Below, piece by piece: positions 37,712 through 50,829 of a stretch of 64,000 nucleotides of DNA; positions within the stretch are counted from its first letter, which is position 1; each line of letters starts with the position of its first letter. The position numbers and the translations under genes were made by a program. The stretch lies in assembly GCA_905221615.1 (NCBI GenBank), contig CAJNDT010002779.1, positions 1,481,501 through 1,545,500 of the forward strand, in the 5' to 3' direction. This stretch comes from Symbiodinium sp. CCMP2592 (Eukaryota > Sar > Dinophyceae > Suessiales > Symbiodiniaceae). The notes under the pieces were generated by a model. That model was not told the origin of the DNA. It did not search any database and worked only from the letters and a program-made list of their open reading frames with translations.

Positions 37712-37812
37712 TGGGTGGTTGTCAAAATTACGGTCCCTTTTTGGGTACCCTGAATAATAGGTGCCGTATTATAATAGGGACCCCAAAAGGGGCCTATTTT
37801 GACAACCACCCA
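37712..37812. repeat. MITE-like foldback element, family G copy 3 (complete)
   Basis: TGGGTGGTTGTCAAAAT / ATTTTGACAACCACCCA perfect arms around GGGTACCCTGAATAATAGG. Confidence 0.85.
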
Positions 37813-38884
37813 GGTATAAGGGAACTCAGTGATCTGTCTGGATCCAAGATGTTGAGGGCCTCATGCGCCTTGAATCAGGGCTTTTGGGCTTGAGTAAAGC
37901 TTCAGGATTTCGACAAAGGAACCCTGGAATTCGAGCCCGAAGCCCTTCACCCACAAGCCCTTGCGGTTTAGGGTTTAGGGTTTAGGATTCTGAAACGTTT
38001 GCATCCCCAGCTCAAGCCCGCGATGATTTCCAGCCTTCTTGTGAAGGTCAGAGAATCTCGTGCTAAACGTGACCCTAAAGGGGTTGACTGGGAGCTTAAA
38101 CCCTAAAGCCACGACCTAAACACTATTTCCTAACATCCTACATCCGAAAATCTTTAACCCTGAACCTGAGAATCACCAGCCCGCTTGAATTCCTGAACCC
38201 TGTAGTAAACCTTATGATCCCAGGCAGGCATGAATAGGTAGACAAGAAGCTTGCAAGCCAGGTGCTGCTTTAGGACTCGGGGGCCAGGCTGAGGGTCGTT
38301 TTCCGAAACCCTAAACCCTAAACCGTCATCCGCAGAGGTCGCGAGTGCGATTCGAGTGCGGGTGGTCGAGGTCCCATGGGTGCCTTGGCGAAGACTTCGC
38401 ACCCGAACTCTTTGGCTGATGCTTCGGATGCCAAACCTAGGGTTTATGGAGGGTTTAGGGTAATGTATCGGTTTGGGTTCAGGGTTTAGGGTTATAGTGT
38501 TATGAGGTTGGGAGTGGCTTGACGCCAGGTGGTCGCAAATAATTATTTTTAGGAAAATAATAGGGTTTGAATAGGATCCAGGGATTTCTGCAGAATAGGG
38601 GATAAATAGGATTTAGATAGGATTTGGGAATAATGGACCTTTAGGTAGGGTTTAGTTTGGAGTTAGGGTTTAGAGTTTTAGGCATCCAGACCTGCAAATA
38701 TGCCTCCATGAGGACGCCCAAATCTCACATTCAGGGTGCATGCGGTGTTTAGCGCATGTCATAGTACCAGAGATACGTGTAGATACGTTCACACAAGCAT
38801 TGCACATCTATATATGGAAACCCGGCAGTCCAGTGCAAGTGTCTCAGCTATTCTGGCTTCCGTAAGCTAGCGTTTGCTTCCTGG

Positions 38885-39425
38885 CAGGAGGTGCCCCCCC
38901 TCCACCCCCCTCCCTCCCCCCAGGAAAGAGGGTTGGCCCCCTGCCCCGACCCTCTCCAAGAGTGGATTATGGTGGAAATCTGGAAATTCCTACTTTTTCC
39001 CTACTTTTTCCTTACTTATTCCCTACTTATTCCCTACTTTTTCCCTACTTTTTTCCTACTTTTTCTCTACTTTTTCTCTATTTTAGGAGAAAAGTAGGAG
39101 AAAAGTAGGGAAACGGTGGGCCACGCCTGCCCTGCCCTGCCCTGTGCCCTGCCCTGCCTGGCCCTGCCCTTGCCCTGCCCCTGCCCCTCCCCTGCCCTTG
39201 CCCCCAGGCCCAAACAATAGGTTCACGGACGTGCGGTTGTGAACCTATTGTTTTGGGGGGGAGGGGGAGCGGGGCAGGGGGAGGGAGGGAGGGGGGGAGG
39301 GGGATAGAAGTCCAAGAATTGGAATAAAGTAGGTGGAAAGTAGAGGAAAAGTAGGAAAAAATAGGGAAAAAGTAGAGAAAAAATAGAGGCAGGTAAGAGG
39401 GGGGGGGGAGGGGGTGAAAGCCATG
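38885..39425. repeat. Large imperfect foldback (~540 bp)
   Basis: The left arm has CCCCCCTCC-type sequence, then CTACTTTTTCCCTACTTTTT, then CCTGCCCTGCCC. The centre is AACAATAGGTTCAC at about 39212 and GTGAACCTATTGTT at about 39240, a perfect 14-bp stem. The right arm has GGGGAGGGGGAGCGGGGCAGG, then AAAGTAGAGGAAAAGTAGG, then GGGGGGGGGGAGGGGG, the left arm in reverse order and complement. Confidence 0.75.
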
Positions 39426-39852
39426 GAGGCAGACGAAAAGGTCCAGGGATGATATTTTGTGATGGATCGGCTTCAGGTTTGAAGCGCCATGCGGACCCCC
39501 GCCACTGTGTCACTCAGTACAACAGCTCTCGAGCTCTTTTGTCCTTCGACGGCGTATCGACAAGGGACCTGAACATCGATTCTCACCGTACTCAAACAAA
39601 GCATCAACCAGAGATTGCGAAAATGAAGTTGTGCTCGCGCATCTGTCCAGTCCCAACAGCACGTCAAAGATGCCGGAGAATCCTTTAGGAAAGCATCAAA
39701 TTAGCAGCCTATTTATTTCCCATTCGCAGGCTACTTATTTCCTATCCAGGCAAACCCTGGAAACCTACTTAAATCCTATTATTTCTCTAAAAATAATTAT
39801 TGGCTAGATTGTGTGTGCGGCTGGACACCCCACGTCATAATTATAGTGAACC

Positions 39853-39947
39853 CCAGAAAGTTGGAACATGAGTTTAGGATGATTAGTGCTTGGACTCCCT
39901 CAACTTTGCCTGAAGGGAATGAGGACAATGATGTTCCAACTTTCTGG
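39853..39947. repeat. MITE-like foldback element, family B copy 4
   Basis: CCAGAAAGTTGGAACATGAG / ATGTTCCAACTTTCTGG. Both arms carry the same change (GGAACAT instead of GGAATAT). Confidence 0.8.
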
Positions 39948-40137
39948 CTTCTACTGTAGGGTTTAGGGTTAGGGTTTAGGGGTGGTCTCATCCAGTCTCA
40001 GGCCGTTCTCTCTGAATCTCGCAAGAAGAAGCCCGGCAGCCCACATGCAGGAGTCACCTCAAGCAGTCGTAGCAGTAGCAGTAGAGACCGTGCTTGTCAT
40101 ATGGGTTTGTGGCTTCGGGTCTAGGTGTAGGGGTAGG

Positions 40138-40250
40138 CCCTAAAGCCTAAACCCTAAGCCTTAGACCCTAACCCCTAAACCCTAACCCTGATACCCCTAA
40201 ACCCTATAAATCCTAAACCCTAATACCCCTAACCCCTAAAACACCCATAA
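40138..40250 (+). repeat. Telomere-like degenerate array
   Basis: CCTAAACCCTAAGCCTTAGA and CCCTAATACCCCTAACCCC units. Confidence 0.6.
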
Positions 40251-40396
40251 ACTCTGATATCTCCTAAGGTACCGGTGGCACCTTCTGGGTCTGTCTCCAG
40301 TGCTACCGAAAGCATCAAAACACGAACGCGCAGGACGCGGGAAGGGCCGATGGGCTGAGGTTCTTGCGCTTTTTCGGGGCTCCAGTTACCTAAATA

Positions 40397-40404
40397 AATA
40401 AACA

Positions 40405-40436
<32 letters not shown>

Positions 40437-40458
40437 GTATATATATATATGTATATAC
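40397..40458. repeat. TA/GTATA microsatellite
   Basis: ATATATATATATATGTATAT repeat. Confidence 0.9.
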
Positions 40459-40618
40459 ACATAGATAATAGTAGGTTAGTAACCATTCATCATATACCCC
40501 AATAGCCATTCTGAGGTTTTTGGGCTCATTAAGCTTTCCGGGATGTCTAGGGATTAGGGTTGAGGATCTTCGGCTTTTTTTGGGGGTGAGGATCTTGAGT
40601 TTAAGATGCTTAGGGGAA

Positions 40619-40725
40619 TACAGGTGCCTGAATACTTACCAATACGATTTTGGGGTGGGGGTTCTTCATTATAATAATAGTAGAATGGGCCCCAAGACGC
40701 TGTTCTAATTATTCAGGCCCCTGTA
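40619..40725. repeat. MITE-like foldback element, family H
   Basis: ATACAGGTGCCTGAATACTT / AATTATTCAGGCCCCTGTAT; interior TTCATTATAATAATAGTAG and GAATGGGCCCCAAGAC. Confidence 0.7.
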
Positions 40726-41864
40726 TTGGTTTGGGGTATCTATATAGATGGTTGGGGGAGTTCAGTGCGCCGAGTTGAAAGAGGAGGAAAGCTCCTAGAC
40801 TCTTGTCACAGCCTACGCCCAAACCCCCCTAAACCCTAAGCTCGTCGGTGACTTTTAACAGGATCCGTTACAGGAGCCCTTTGATGAGTAACCTTCACGC
40901 CATGAGCGTCCCCAGAAATACTAAACATGGGGGGGTGGGGTCGCAATGATGAGTGATCGCTTTTTTGTATTCAGGATCCTAGCTTTCTGGGTCTATCTGC
41001 GTGTGATTTAGATTCTGAAACTCTCTCTATCTAGGGGCTTAGACTACTCAGTCTATTTATCTTCTGGGTTTCCACATATCGTTATCGTAGAAAGCCGTCA
41101 AGACGCTTGTCTAGTCGTTGCAGCCTTATCGTTTATGCCTTCAACCTGCAATCCTCAACCTTGCACTGCGCCTCTGCCCTGCTAAAACCTGCCTTTTCCG
41201 GCTTCCTGCTACGATCCCAAACGTATGGCATAATGTATAGTATAGCCGTTTACGGTGGCCATCCAACAGCAAAGTTTCATCAGGTAACAGTGTGGTGTTA
41301 GCCTTGAAACTCTAAATCTAAAGCCCCGAGCCCTAAACCCTAAAGTCTGAAATGCCCAACCCTAAACTCATTGTTCCGAACGGTAAACCCTAACCCGAAA
41401 CCCGAGCCGGCATGCTCCCAGTGAGAGGGATGATTGTTTCTCTGCCTCCTTGGGTTTAGTTTAGGGTTTAATTAGCCGAAAGCCTAAAGCTTGAAGCTTA
41501 AGCCCTCAGCCGTGCGGACGCTAAACGCCTTAAGTTTCCAAGCGCCCGCTGGCCAGGAGGGTATCCTCCGTGGGGACAAAGGGCCCAAATATGCCGGGAT
41601 CTCGGTCGTCCTGGGTTCCGCCCCTCGAACTCCGCCCTCCTGAAACCCTAGACTCCATAAGCACCTGGGATCCCCACTTTTGCCCTTTTGACTCTAGGGC
41701 TCCAATTCAAGCAGCTGAAGGCCAGGAAAAGGCTACCGCCCTTGTTATTAAAGGGTACAGGGATACTGGTCTTTCGGGGGTGCGGGGTGGCACCGGGGCC
41801 CCGGGAAAGCATTGGCCTATCCTTTCAGGCCAAGTTCATCCAAAGCGCGGGTTTACCTTGGCGG

Positions 41865-41936
41865 GGAGTTTCCGAAAATACGGGACCCTAATAAGGTACC
41901 CTAAGCAGTAGGATCCTCATTTTTTGGACCCCAGCC
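41865..41936. repeat. MITE-like element, family C, right end lost
   Basis: GGAGTTTCCGAAAATACGGG through AGTAGGATCCTCATTTT. Confidence 0.65.
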
Positions 41937-42635
41937 CACTTTGTCCATTATTCTTACTCGCAGTGTGGAGGCCTTCGCGACATGCGCAGAAGATACAAGA
42001 ACTAATTTGTCTCCGAAGTTCCCAAGCAGTCATGCGCGAGATGCTGTTCTTTGTAAAGTGCCGGAAGACTCAGAGAGCTGCAAGTGGGTGAGGGACAAAT
42101 CTGAAGGCCCTCAGGCGCTAAAAGAGTGCTTCCGCTGGTCGCAGGTGGTTTGGAACTTCGGGTTTCGAGTCTTGCGGGGTGTAGGACAGGACTTTCGGGT
42201 GCGGTTTTTTTTTTTCGAGGTTCTGTGACTTGGGGTTTGGGGTCGCAGAAGAATGGCTTGAGGATTCAGAGGTTTCAGTGGTTATGGTGACTGGAGTTCA
42301 ACTTCTGACGGAGTCTGGTCCCTTAAAGCAACGGAGCCTTGCTCTAATTAGTAAGCCTACATGCGTTGCCGTGTTGTTGATGGGGGTTCGGCTCTGGGCT
42401 TTCCGTGTTTGGGGGCCCGGTGTGCGAGTATCTGGGGTGAAGGGTTCAGGGGCTTGGGGTTTAGGGGGCATTTTGAGAGTAACTTCAGGCCTTTTAGCCC
42501 GGCGAGTCTGGCTTGAGCCGAGGTACCGGAGCTCACCAGCTGGGAGTACTTCAAGCGCGCGCTGAACCTCTGCAAGCCTTTCCAGACGGTGCTGCAGTGC
42601 TATGGCAAAGTACACACGCAAGAGCCGCACATGTT

Positions 42636-42769
<134 letters not shown>

Positions 42770-43900
42770 CCGTCTCGCTCGTTATCGCGTCGCGACATCT
42801 ACAAGCGTTGGAGATTCCCTTGGGAAGTTTCCGTGAACTAGAGCACACAGCATCGTTTTCTTCTAAAGCATATGTTGCGCTGTAGTACTTGCAACAGGTT
42901 GTCGATGTGAATGTGCCCCGTTGTTGTGTGATAGAAACAGCAAAGAAGAGAGTAGAGATGACCGGAATGAGACAGGAAGAAGTGCAGCATGATCTGTGAA
43001 TCGAGAAAACGTTGCGCAAGTTGCACAGAGACAAACAGACAAACTGAAAAACACACCTGCATGCATGCAGCATACGTACGTAGGCATACATCATGTTTTG
43101 AGTCAAATCGTGGTCTCGTCTGATGAATCACAAGAGCCTTCAGCCCAAAACCCATGCGTCCTCATCCTTCCCGACCCCTGCCATGTCGGGCCGCTTTGAG
43201 GCCCAAATCTCACGACCCTAAGCTCTAACATAAGAACCCTTATATCTGCAGGCTCCGGAACCTCAGCTCCCTTCAGCCTGTAAGCCCTGAATAAAGGTGC
43301 GCCGTCATCTGCACCATTATCACCCAGGCACGGGCTTGGCAGAAACCGTCTCGAGGGTTTCGGGTTCGGGGTTTCGGGTTCAGGTGTGAGGGTATCAGAA
43401 GTGTTGCAATGCTTGTTCAACGGCTTCCAAGCGAGCCTATCCAATCTGAACCCATTTGCACACTGTGAGAGACCTCTTGCAGAAGACCCCAACCCTACAG
43501 TGATTTCGCAACTTTCGGTTCCTTCAGAACGGAGAATCTAGATCTTGAGCCCTACACGCAGGTCATTCGAGTTCTTCTTCCACGGTACCAGGGTGATATC
43601 ATCAACAGCCTCATCGACCAGGATCGTGAGGTGGGGACAGGGTGAGGTTTGGGGGCTCAGCAGGGGCGGTGGGGCCTGGGGTTTAGGGAATCTGGGGCCC
43701 TGGGGCTTATAATTTTTGGGGTCAACGTTCTTAAAGCCCGAATCCCGCAAAAGTGACGTTGTATGATTATCGGATGGTTCGGGTCTATGGGTTGCATGTT
43801 GGGTTTCGCTTTTTGTTGAGGGGGGCCCCGGGAGCAAACTTTGTCCGATTGAGCGGGCGAGCCCCGTCTCTGCAAGCCCGAACACATCGAGTGCAAATGC

Positions 43901-44015
43901 AGGGGCCTTAATAGTCACCTATGCTATTTGGGGGGTTCCTTATACCAATATCCCTCCCCAAAACCCTATTCTAATTATTAAGGCCCCTGTTCCAATTATT
44001 AAGCCCCTTACAGTA
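43901..44015. repeat. MITE-like element, family H
   Basis: GGGGCCTTAATAGTCACCTA, GGGGGGTTCCTTATACC, CAAAACCCTATTCTAATTAT and TAAGGCCCCTG; a second right end (AATTATTAAGCCCCTTACAG) follows directly. Confidence 0.65.
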
Positions 44016-44887
44016 ACTGCAAGCTCCCCGCCAACACAAGACGAGGGTCCCCAGTAATACCCAGCTCTGAAGCCAGAGCCCCATCTTGCCCACAGCATGA
44101 GGTAGGAATCCAGATCTGTGTAGCTCTTACCAAAAGAAGCCTTGATTCTTAATCCGAAACCTATGCCGCGGAAGGCCTTTTCATCCAAGCTGTTGCCCGG
44201 CACGCGAGGGTGTGAGGGATGAGGAGTCTGCAGATTTGGTCTGGAGCTATGTGGGTCTTTTCTGGATTGATTCTGGAGCTTTGGGCTGCCCAACGCTGAA
44301 ATCTAATCTCCTAGGTTAAGTTTGCTTTCCAGTGGATTGCTTTCTGGGCTTCGTGGAACGGAAGACGGCCCTCATGTGTCCCTACGTTTCTTAAAGCCGA
44401 GCTTAAGGGGGCTCCTCCAAAGTAGGGTCACTTGTGCCTTCAGGGTTGAGAACTTAGGCTCTTCGATGCCATCAACCGGACCTTGAGAGCAGGGTTGGTC
44501 CTGTGTATTCCTTGAGGAAAGGCTATAAGCAAATTGCCAAAGCTGTGGCCCGGCTATCTGCTTCAAGGACCCTAACTCCCCCCAAAACCTAGCAGACCTG
44601 ATGCCCGAAACCCTGAATCCAAAAGAAGGAATCCCAAAAGTCTTGAACCTCTAAACTCTAGTCTCAATCCTGCCCCCTCAACCCTTAGCCCTCGAATGGC
44701 CTCTTCCACAGGCTTGCTTACCTGCTCTTTTCCATCTTTACAATGCTTTTTGGATCCGTCCAGTGCCTGGGACAGGTTTGGCAGTGCAGATTCTAGGACT
44801 TGCATGTTTCGGGGGCTTTCTTGTCTTAAACGGTTCTGCAAGGGTCTTGTGACACCGTGAGGGCAGTGTCGACTTTTCCCGGTTTAG

Positions 44888-44973
44888 GGGAACTTAATAT
44901 AGTACTGTACTGTAAATAGTAGGATCCTTATTAAAAGGACCCCAAAATAAGGTATCCCTAGTTTTTGGAAGCT
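44888..44973. repeat. MITE-like element, family C, left end decayed
   Basis: AATAGTAGGATCCTTATTAA and CCCCAAAATAAGGTATCCC, ending TAGTTTTTGGAAGCTCCC. Confidence 0.6.
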
Positions 44974-45070
44974 CCCATATTGAGCTCCACATCCGAAACC
45001 CCTCCAGTCGTGCCGAGATTTCAGAGGCTTGAGCCGGTACTTGTCCTTTGAGGCCTGAGACTTTCGGACA

Positions 45071-45174
45071 GGGGAGTTTCCGAAATTAGGGGGGTACCTT
45101 ATTTTGGAGTGCTTATAATAAGGATCCTATTATTTAGGGTAATTTATTGGGGTCCCCTATTTTCGGAAATTCCC
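45071..45174. repeat. MITE-like foldback element, family C (complete, inverted)
   Basis: GGGGAGTTTCCGAAATTAGG / CCCTATTTTCGGAAATTCCC around CTTATAATAAGGATCC. Lies about 100 bp from the copy at 44888. Confidence 0.75.
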
Positions 45175-45454
45175 ACATGGTTGAGCAATCCTCATCATAC
45201 CTGTACCAAGTGGGCAGAGCTACACTACAAACACTAGTCAATGGTCATAACAAACTCACAACAATAAGATCAAGAACAAGAATCAGAACAAACCATGAGA
45301 GCACCTGTCAAGAAAGCATCGTAACAGAATGCATATGATAAATGATAAGAAATACTCTTACCCTTCCTGATATGAATAACATCAGAATTGCGTTGACACG
45401 TGCCAAGTTCCTTTCAGCGGAGCCCGAAAGCCGATCCAGAAGACTCTTTGTAAT

Positions 45455-45525
45455 GTAGGGGCCTTAATGATTAGAATAGGGTTTTGGAGCCCATGACTAT
45501 AAATATGATAAGGAACACTAAGACT
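45455..45525. repeat. Family H element, left end fragment
   Basis: TGTAGGGGCCTTAATGATTAG then AATAGGGTTTTGGAGCCC. Confidence 0.55.
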
Positions 45526-46665
45526 AAGAAATGGCATAGGTATTTATTTAGGTCCCTGTAAGGAACACCAAAAACTAGGATAGGTGATTATATAGGGCCC
45601 TATATGACAGTCTGACATCCGACCTACAGCCGACCAGCCTTAAACGATCGGGCGAGTTCTGGAAGCTGAGCACAGGAGCGTGTGCGTCGAGATCGTGCAC
45701 AGGAGGCCCGTTCCTAGGTCCTAGGAATTAGGGGTTGGGTATTGGGTTTGGGGTGTAAGGGTTTAGGGTGTAGGGTGTAGGAACTAGGGGTTGGGTTTCC
45801 TTTCGAGCGATTCTGGCAGCCCGAGGTTTCAAGATAAAGAACGTGAGCGTGAGCTGAACATAACGGGGGCTCAGGGATGATAGATGGTAGGGGTCGTCTA
45901 GAGCTCGGTGCGTAGTTATCGGTGGTGATGGTGAAAGTGAGGGTAACGATGGCAAGAACAGTCACAGTGGCAGGGACGGTGAACCTGGAAGGTAACTCAT
46001 CACCAAGTGTATGTTTTTTCGACATCTTGCGACCATGTGACGACGAGAGGTCTGCTGGCTCTGGCAGTCGTAAAGACAACCGCGATGGCCGTGTCCATGA
46101 CCTCGGCTGAAGTGATGCGAATCATGAGCCTGTCTTGTCCTAACGCCTAACCTTGCCCTGACCCTAAGCCTTAACCCTAAGCCAAAAACTGCAAGCCCCC
46201 AGGCCCCCAAGCCCAACCTCTAAACCCACAGCCAAAACGGAAGAGCCGGCCAGGATTACTTGCGACATGCGGACAGACGCTCAGCGATTAGACGGGTTTT
46301 GAATTCGAATTTCCTGGTCTTTACGGATGTTGAAGGGTTTGGGAGGGCCGCCAGAGTAACTAAGTTCAATTGCAAACCATATGCTGAAGCGCTGGGAATG
46401 ACAGTCACCTAAGTTATGGCTTTACTACAGAGGGTGCCAATCTCAATGATAGAAAGTGCTTTGATGTTGAACTATCGTGATAGTGACAGAGTCTAGTTCC
46501 AATACAGGCCAGATTTGCAGTAACCGTGGCACTTTGTGTAGGTTCTTGAAGGCCAGGTTGCTCATGGTGACGGTAATGGTCGTCCTGCATCCGGGACGAA
46601 ACACCGTAACGGACCGTAACGTGAGTTCTGCTTGGGGGTGTTGGTCTTGCGTTTGCAAACAACAG

Positions 46666-46725
46666 GTACATAGATAAATCTATGTACATCGATAAATATG
46701 CCTACACATATATATATATATATAT
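46666..46725. repeat. Short perfect hairpin and TA microsatellite
   Basis: GTACATAGAT-AA-ATCTATGTAC (46666-46687) is a perfect 10-bp stem. ATATATATATATATATAT follows at about 46708. Confidence 0.75.
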
Positions 46726-47068
46726 GTACTTATTTATGTGCATGCTTGTTCTTTATTGTTACAGCTGTTCGCAATACTTTTGCTATTACTAGTATCACTA
46801 GTATTCTGACTACGTTTCAAAGGCTGGGATCGCGGGTTTGGGGCCGAGGTTGAAGGGTTGGTTAGGTTTGAGGAGGTTCGCCGGTGCAGGATCTCTGTCT
46901 TTAGGGTTTAGGGCTTAGGGTTTAGGATTCAGGGTTTAGGGTTCAGGGAGCGTCCGACTTCAGGTGATGTTCGAGAGCCTTATCAAGCAAGACATCGCCT
47001 TCTTCGACGGCACGATGACAGGCGAAGCCTCGTGCAGGATAGGGTCGGAACAATCAGGAAGAGTAATA

Positions 47069-47180
47069 TAGGAGCCGTTATAATTACAGAAAGGGCTATA
47101 CCATTTTGGGGGTTCCTTATTATAGTTATAGTATCGCGGGCCCCAAAACCCGATTTTAATTATGAAGGCCCCTACAGTAA
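47069..47180. repeat. MITE-like element, family H
   Basis: GAGCCGTTATAATTACAGAA, GGGGGTTCCTTATTATAG and GGGCCCCAAAACCCGATTTT, ending TGAAGGCCCCTACAGTA. Confidence 0.65.
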
Positions 47181-47486
47181 GTATTCCCTTACAGTCTCCA
47201 TCTTGTGTAATATACCGCCGAACCCCGTTCCATAATTATTGAGGCGTCTTTCGTGTTGCACTTGGAGCGGTCTCCAACTGTATGAAGTACGGGAGCGCAG
47301 AACCAGAGCTACTGTGCGGTTTTATCAATGACAAAGGGATTGATAAAAAGAACACAGCCGGGCTTCAGAGTGAACACTTGCATTAACTTGAATGCAAAAC
47401 TCGCAGTATGAAAGTTCGCTTTGCTCCTAGTTTTGGATTCAGAACTTCCGGTGAACCACCTAAACCCGTGAGCTCTAAGCCCTAAT

Positions 47487-47600
47487 CTTAACAATTAGAA
47501 TAGGATTCTGGGGCCCATTATACTACTATAACTATAATAAGCAACCATTATACCACTATAACTACAACAAGGGCCCATTATACTACTAATGCTAGAGTGA
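47487..47600. repeat. Family H-related element with internal direct repeat
   Basis: AACAATTAGAATAGGATTCTG and GGGGCCCATTATACTACTAT; the ATTATACTACTATAACTA-like piece is present three times. Confidence 0.5.
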
Positions 47601-48139
47601 GGAACCCTAAAAACGCCGCGGCAGGTCAGCTGACCTCGAGGATGACGAACGACGTGGCAGCTGTTGTGCAGCCAGTGCGCCAGATTTTGCCGCTTGCTCT
47701 CATAGGAGGCCACAAGGGGTTTTAGCCTAAGGGGGTTTAGTAGGGATTAGGGTTCCCATAATGTGGTTCCTATTAAGGAATCCCTCAGAATCTTAAACCC
47801 CCCTTTTGGCCTCCCATCATGCTCCGCAGGCCCCAAAGCATGCCCCCAAAAACCCTAAAGCACCTTAAACCCTGAATCCTAGACCCAAGACCCTCAAAAA
47901 CCTCAAACCTAAACCCCAAGCCTTATAACAAACTTAAACCCCGAACCTGAGGTTTTGGGCAACACTCCCTAAAGGTCTCGAAATGTATGGGGATCGCAGC
48001 TCCAAGAGGTCCTGAGGGTAGTGAGCCTTGCAGAGACTGCGTTCTTAGGGTCTCAGTTCAGGGGGGAGGCCCAGGCTGGTCTAGCATGGAAGCCCGAAGA
48101 ATCACCGATATTATGTTTAGAGTTTAGGGTTTATCCTTA

Positions 48140-48315
48140 GGGCCTTGGGGGTTCCTTATTATGAGTATACTACGGTTGGTGGTATAAATCCTGCATTACC
48201 TTATGGACCCTAAACTATGGGAATTACGGTATATTCCTTACTATGGGTAATGCAGGATTTATATCATCAACCGTATAAACAGGCCCGGCAACCTCATTCT
48301 GATTAATTGTGAAGG
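48140..48315. repeat. Nested pair: complete family D foldback inside a family H element
   Basis: Outer family H left part GGCCTTGGGGGTTCCTTATT and right part CTCATTCTGATTAATTGTG-AAGGCCC are split by a complete family D element at 48172-48274 (ACGGTTGGTGGTATAAATCC / GGATTTATATCATCAACCGT). The D element is therefore the younger insertion. Confidence 0.75.
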
Positions 48316-49579
48316 CCCTACAACTAGGGATACTCAGTAGCGTGACAGCGACCGGTCCCTCCGTCATACCGGATGACCCGCTAAGCAAGTCCGGGCAAGT
48401 ATGCTTGCCTCTGTTCCCCGATTTCGAAGCATAACCACCAGACTTTGAGGATTATCATTAAGACGCTTTTCATAGTGATGTTTTGTAGTAATGATTGTGG
48501 GGAAGATACTGAGTGTGATTATGCTAGCTGAGTTGCAAGCGACGGGTGTGGCTATGATGTTGTGGTCATCATCAGTCGTGCTAGTTCCAGTCATGATGGT
48601 GCTGGTTAGGACGGTGATGAATATGCACCACATCCGTGAAGTGAATCACCCAATTTTGTCGAATTTACACAATCCGCTCCTGACGGTTGTTTCGGTCCCA
48701 GCCGAAAGCCTGAAAACTTAAAGTGGAAGTAACGTCCCGAGTGCTTCGGTACGTCAGGTCCGCGGTCTGGGATTACAACGTCCTCAACAATTGCTGGGCG
48801 TTTAGAGTTTAGGCTTTAGGAAGGATTGCGCCCCGCGCACAAAGCCTTTATCTGAACAGCTCTTCATCGCCCGAGGAACACCTTCTTGACGAGCATCCTC
48901 CGCCTCATCGGCGGGCTCTTTATGTGCTCGGACGGCATTTGCAATGAATGCATCGGTCTATCCGAGTCTATCCTATCCTGAGCCGTCAAGCCTCAAATCC
49001 TGCGAGGTCTTTGCGACATCAATGCTAAGCCTGATATTGCTGAGCCCGAGTATCGCCAGTCCCTTCTCTGTGAGACTCCACACCCAAAGCCCTGCGATAC
49101 TCTAACGGTCTAGGATGTAGTCTCTGTTTTGTGTATGCTCTGGAAGACGGGTAGTGTTTCGGGTTCAGGGGTTTGGACGTTTCAGGTTTAGATTCGCTAA
49201 ACGGCAAGACTCTTGGACAGAAGCTTCAACGCCTCCCCTAAGTCACAGGAAGTTCTTGATAGGAATCATATTCGGAGCCCGACACTATGCCTTGAGCCTC
49301 AGCCCTGAGGCTCCGCCCCCTGTCTCAAATGGGAAATTTATGAGTCAAGCTCTAAGCCCCTCACTTTTCTCTTATCTTACACATTGATCAGTTACTAGTT
49401 CCCGCTTTAAAGTAGCATCGGGCACGCTCTGAAATCAAAACCCTACATCCTGCCAGGCTATGTCCCAAACCTTGTCCGTAAGCCCCAAACACTGGCCGCA
49501 CGAGGTGCCTCTTCACCTCATGGAAGCTGACAGCGCCTTTGACATTTCGGGGTTGGCGTACAGCTTTTGGTGTCGGGTA

Positions 49580-49675
49580 AGGCTCGGGTTTAGGGTTTGG
49601 GGTTTAGGGGTTTAGGGTTTATGGGTTTAGGGTTTAGGGCTTAGGGGTTTAGGGTTTAGGGTGGGTAAGGTTCAG
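49580..49675 (-). repeat. Telomere-like array (TTTAGGG strand)
   Basis: GGGTTTAGGGTTTGGGGTTT and GGGTTTAGGGGTTTAGGG units. Confidence 0.75.
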
Positions 49676-50572
49676 GGGTTGAGGGGACTGTGGGGTTTGC
49701 GGGTTTGGGGCTGTGGGGCTCGCGGTTTGACGCTGTAGCAAAACCTTGTTCTTGTTGGTCAAACCCCGATACCGAGGGCTCGTTGAACAGAGTTCCGAGA
49801 CTCCCCACGGAAGTCGCGTGCAGGTTGTTGGGCTAGGCTGTTGCAGTGTAATTAGTAGCTTCTTATGGCGTTAGCACCCTGTTGGGTACTCAAGGTTTAG
49901 GGTGCAGGGGCCGTGCTCGGATGAGTGCAAGTTCCGCAGCTGCAGGTCCTTGCTGCCACGATGATTGGGCCTGTGGTGTACCTCACGGGTGTCTATGCCA
50001 AGTGGTCCAAGCTGCTTGCCGACGAAGAGGACGAAGGTGTGCTAGGTGCAAAAGGTGCGAGTTGGCGCATGCGCTGAACCCTATAGATAGACACGTATAT
50101 GGCGTGTTTACGGCTTAGTAAGCCTCCATATCTACAAGCGATCGGCTGAGGAAGAGCTTCGCGTGTCAGAACAGTTGCTAAATCTTTAACCCTCCGGGCA
50201 CCCCAAGCTGTGGAATGCGGGGCTTAGTTCTCTTGATTAGGGTCCCTTTTGAGGTCCTTTTCCTGAGGGTGCTGTACTAGCTTTGGAACCTAACCGGGGG
50301 CCCTAATTCAGAGACTACCCGAGTATTCACGCCCACCCGGAAAGATCGAGAAGCTCAGTTAGGCTCGCCGTCGCTATACAGCGACAGTATAGATTCCCAT
50401 TATATCGGAAAGTCGGGATCCCTAAACGCGACTAAGACCTACAGCCTCCGCCAAGCCTCAAACCCCGCCCTAAACCTGTACACCCTACGAATGAAACCTT
50501 AAACGCACACGCTATAAAGCTTAAACTCCTAGTCAGAAACCACATCAGGCCCTCAACCGCAATTTTTGGCTT

Positions 50573-50710
50573 CTGGTAACCCTAAAACCCTAAAACCCTA
50601 AACCCTAAACCCTAAACCCTAAACCCTAAAACCCTAAAACCCCTAAAACCCTAAACCCTAAAACCCTACAACCCTAAAGCCCTAAACCCTAAAACCCTAA
50701 ACCCTAAATA
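50573..50710 (+). repeat. Telomere-like array (CCCTAAA strand)
   Basis: About 17 units, CCCTAAA mixed with CCCTAAAA. Confidence 0.85.
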
Positions 50711-50829
50711 CCGTTTTGCCCAGGAAGCTGAACATGGCTATCCGGGTAAACATGGCCGATGCGAATGCGGTTTCCACCGAGGCATCCAGCGGCAGGTTCA
50801 GGTGTATATTGTGAGTTTACGCATAATAT

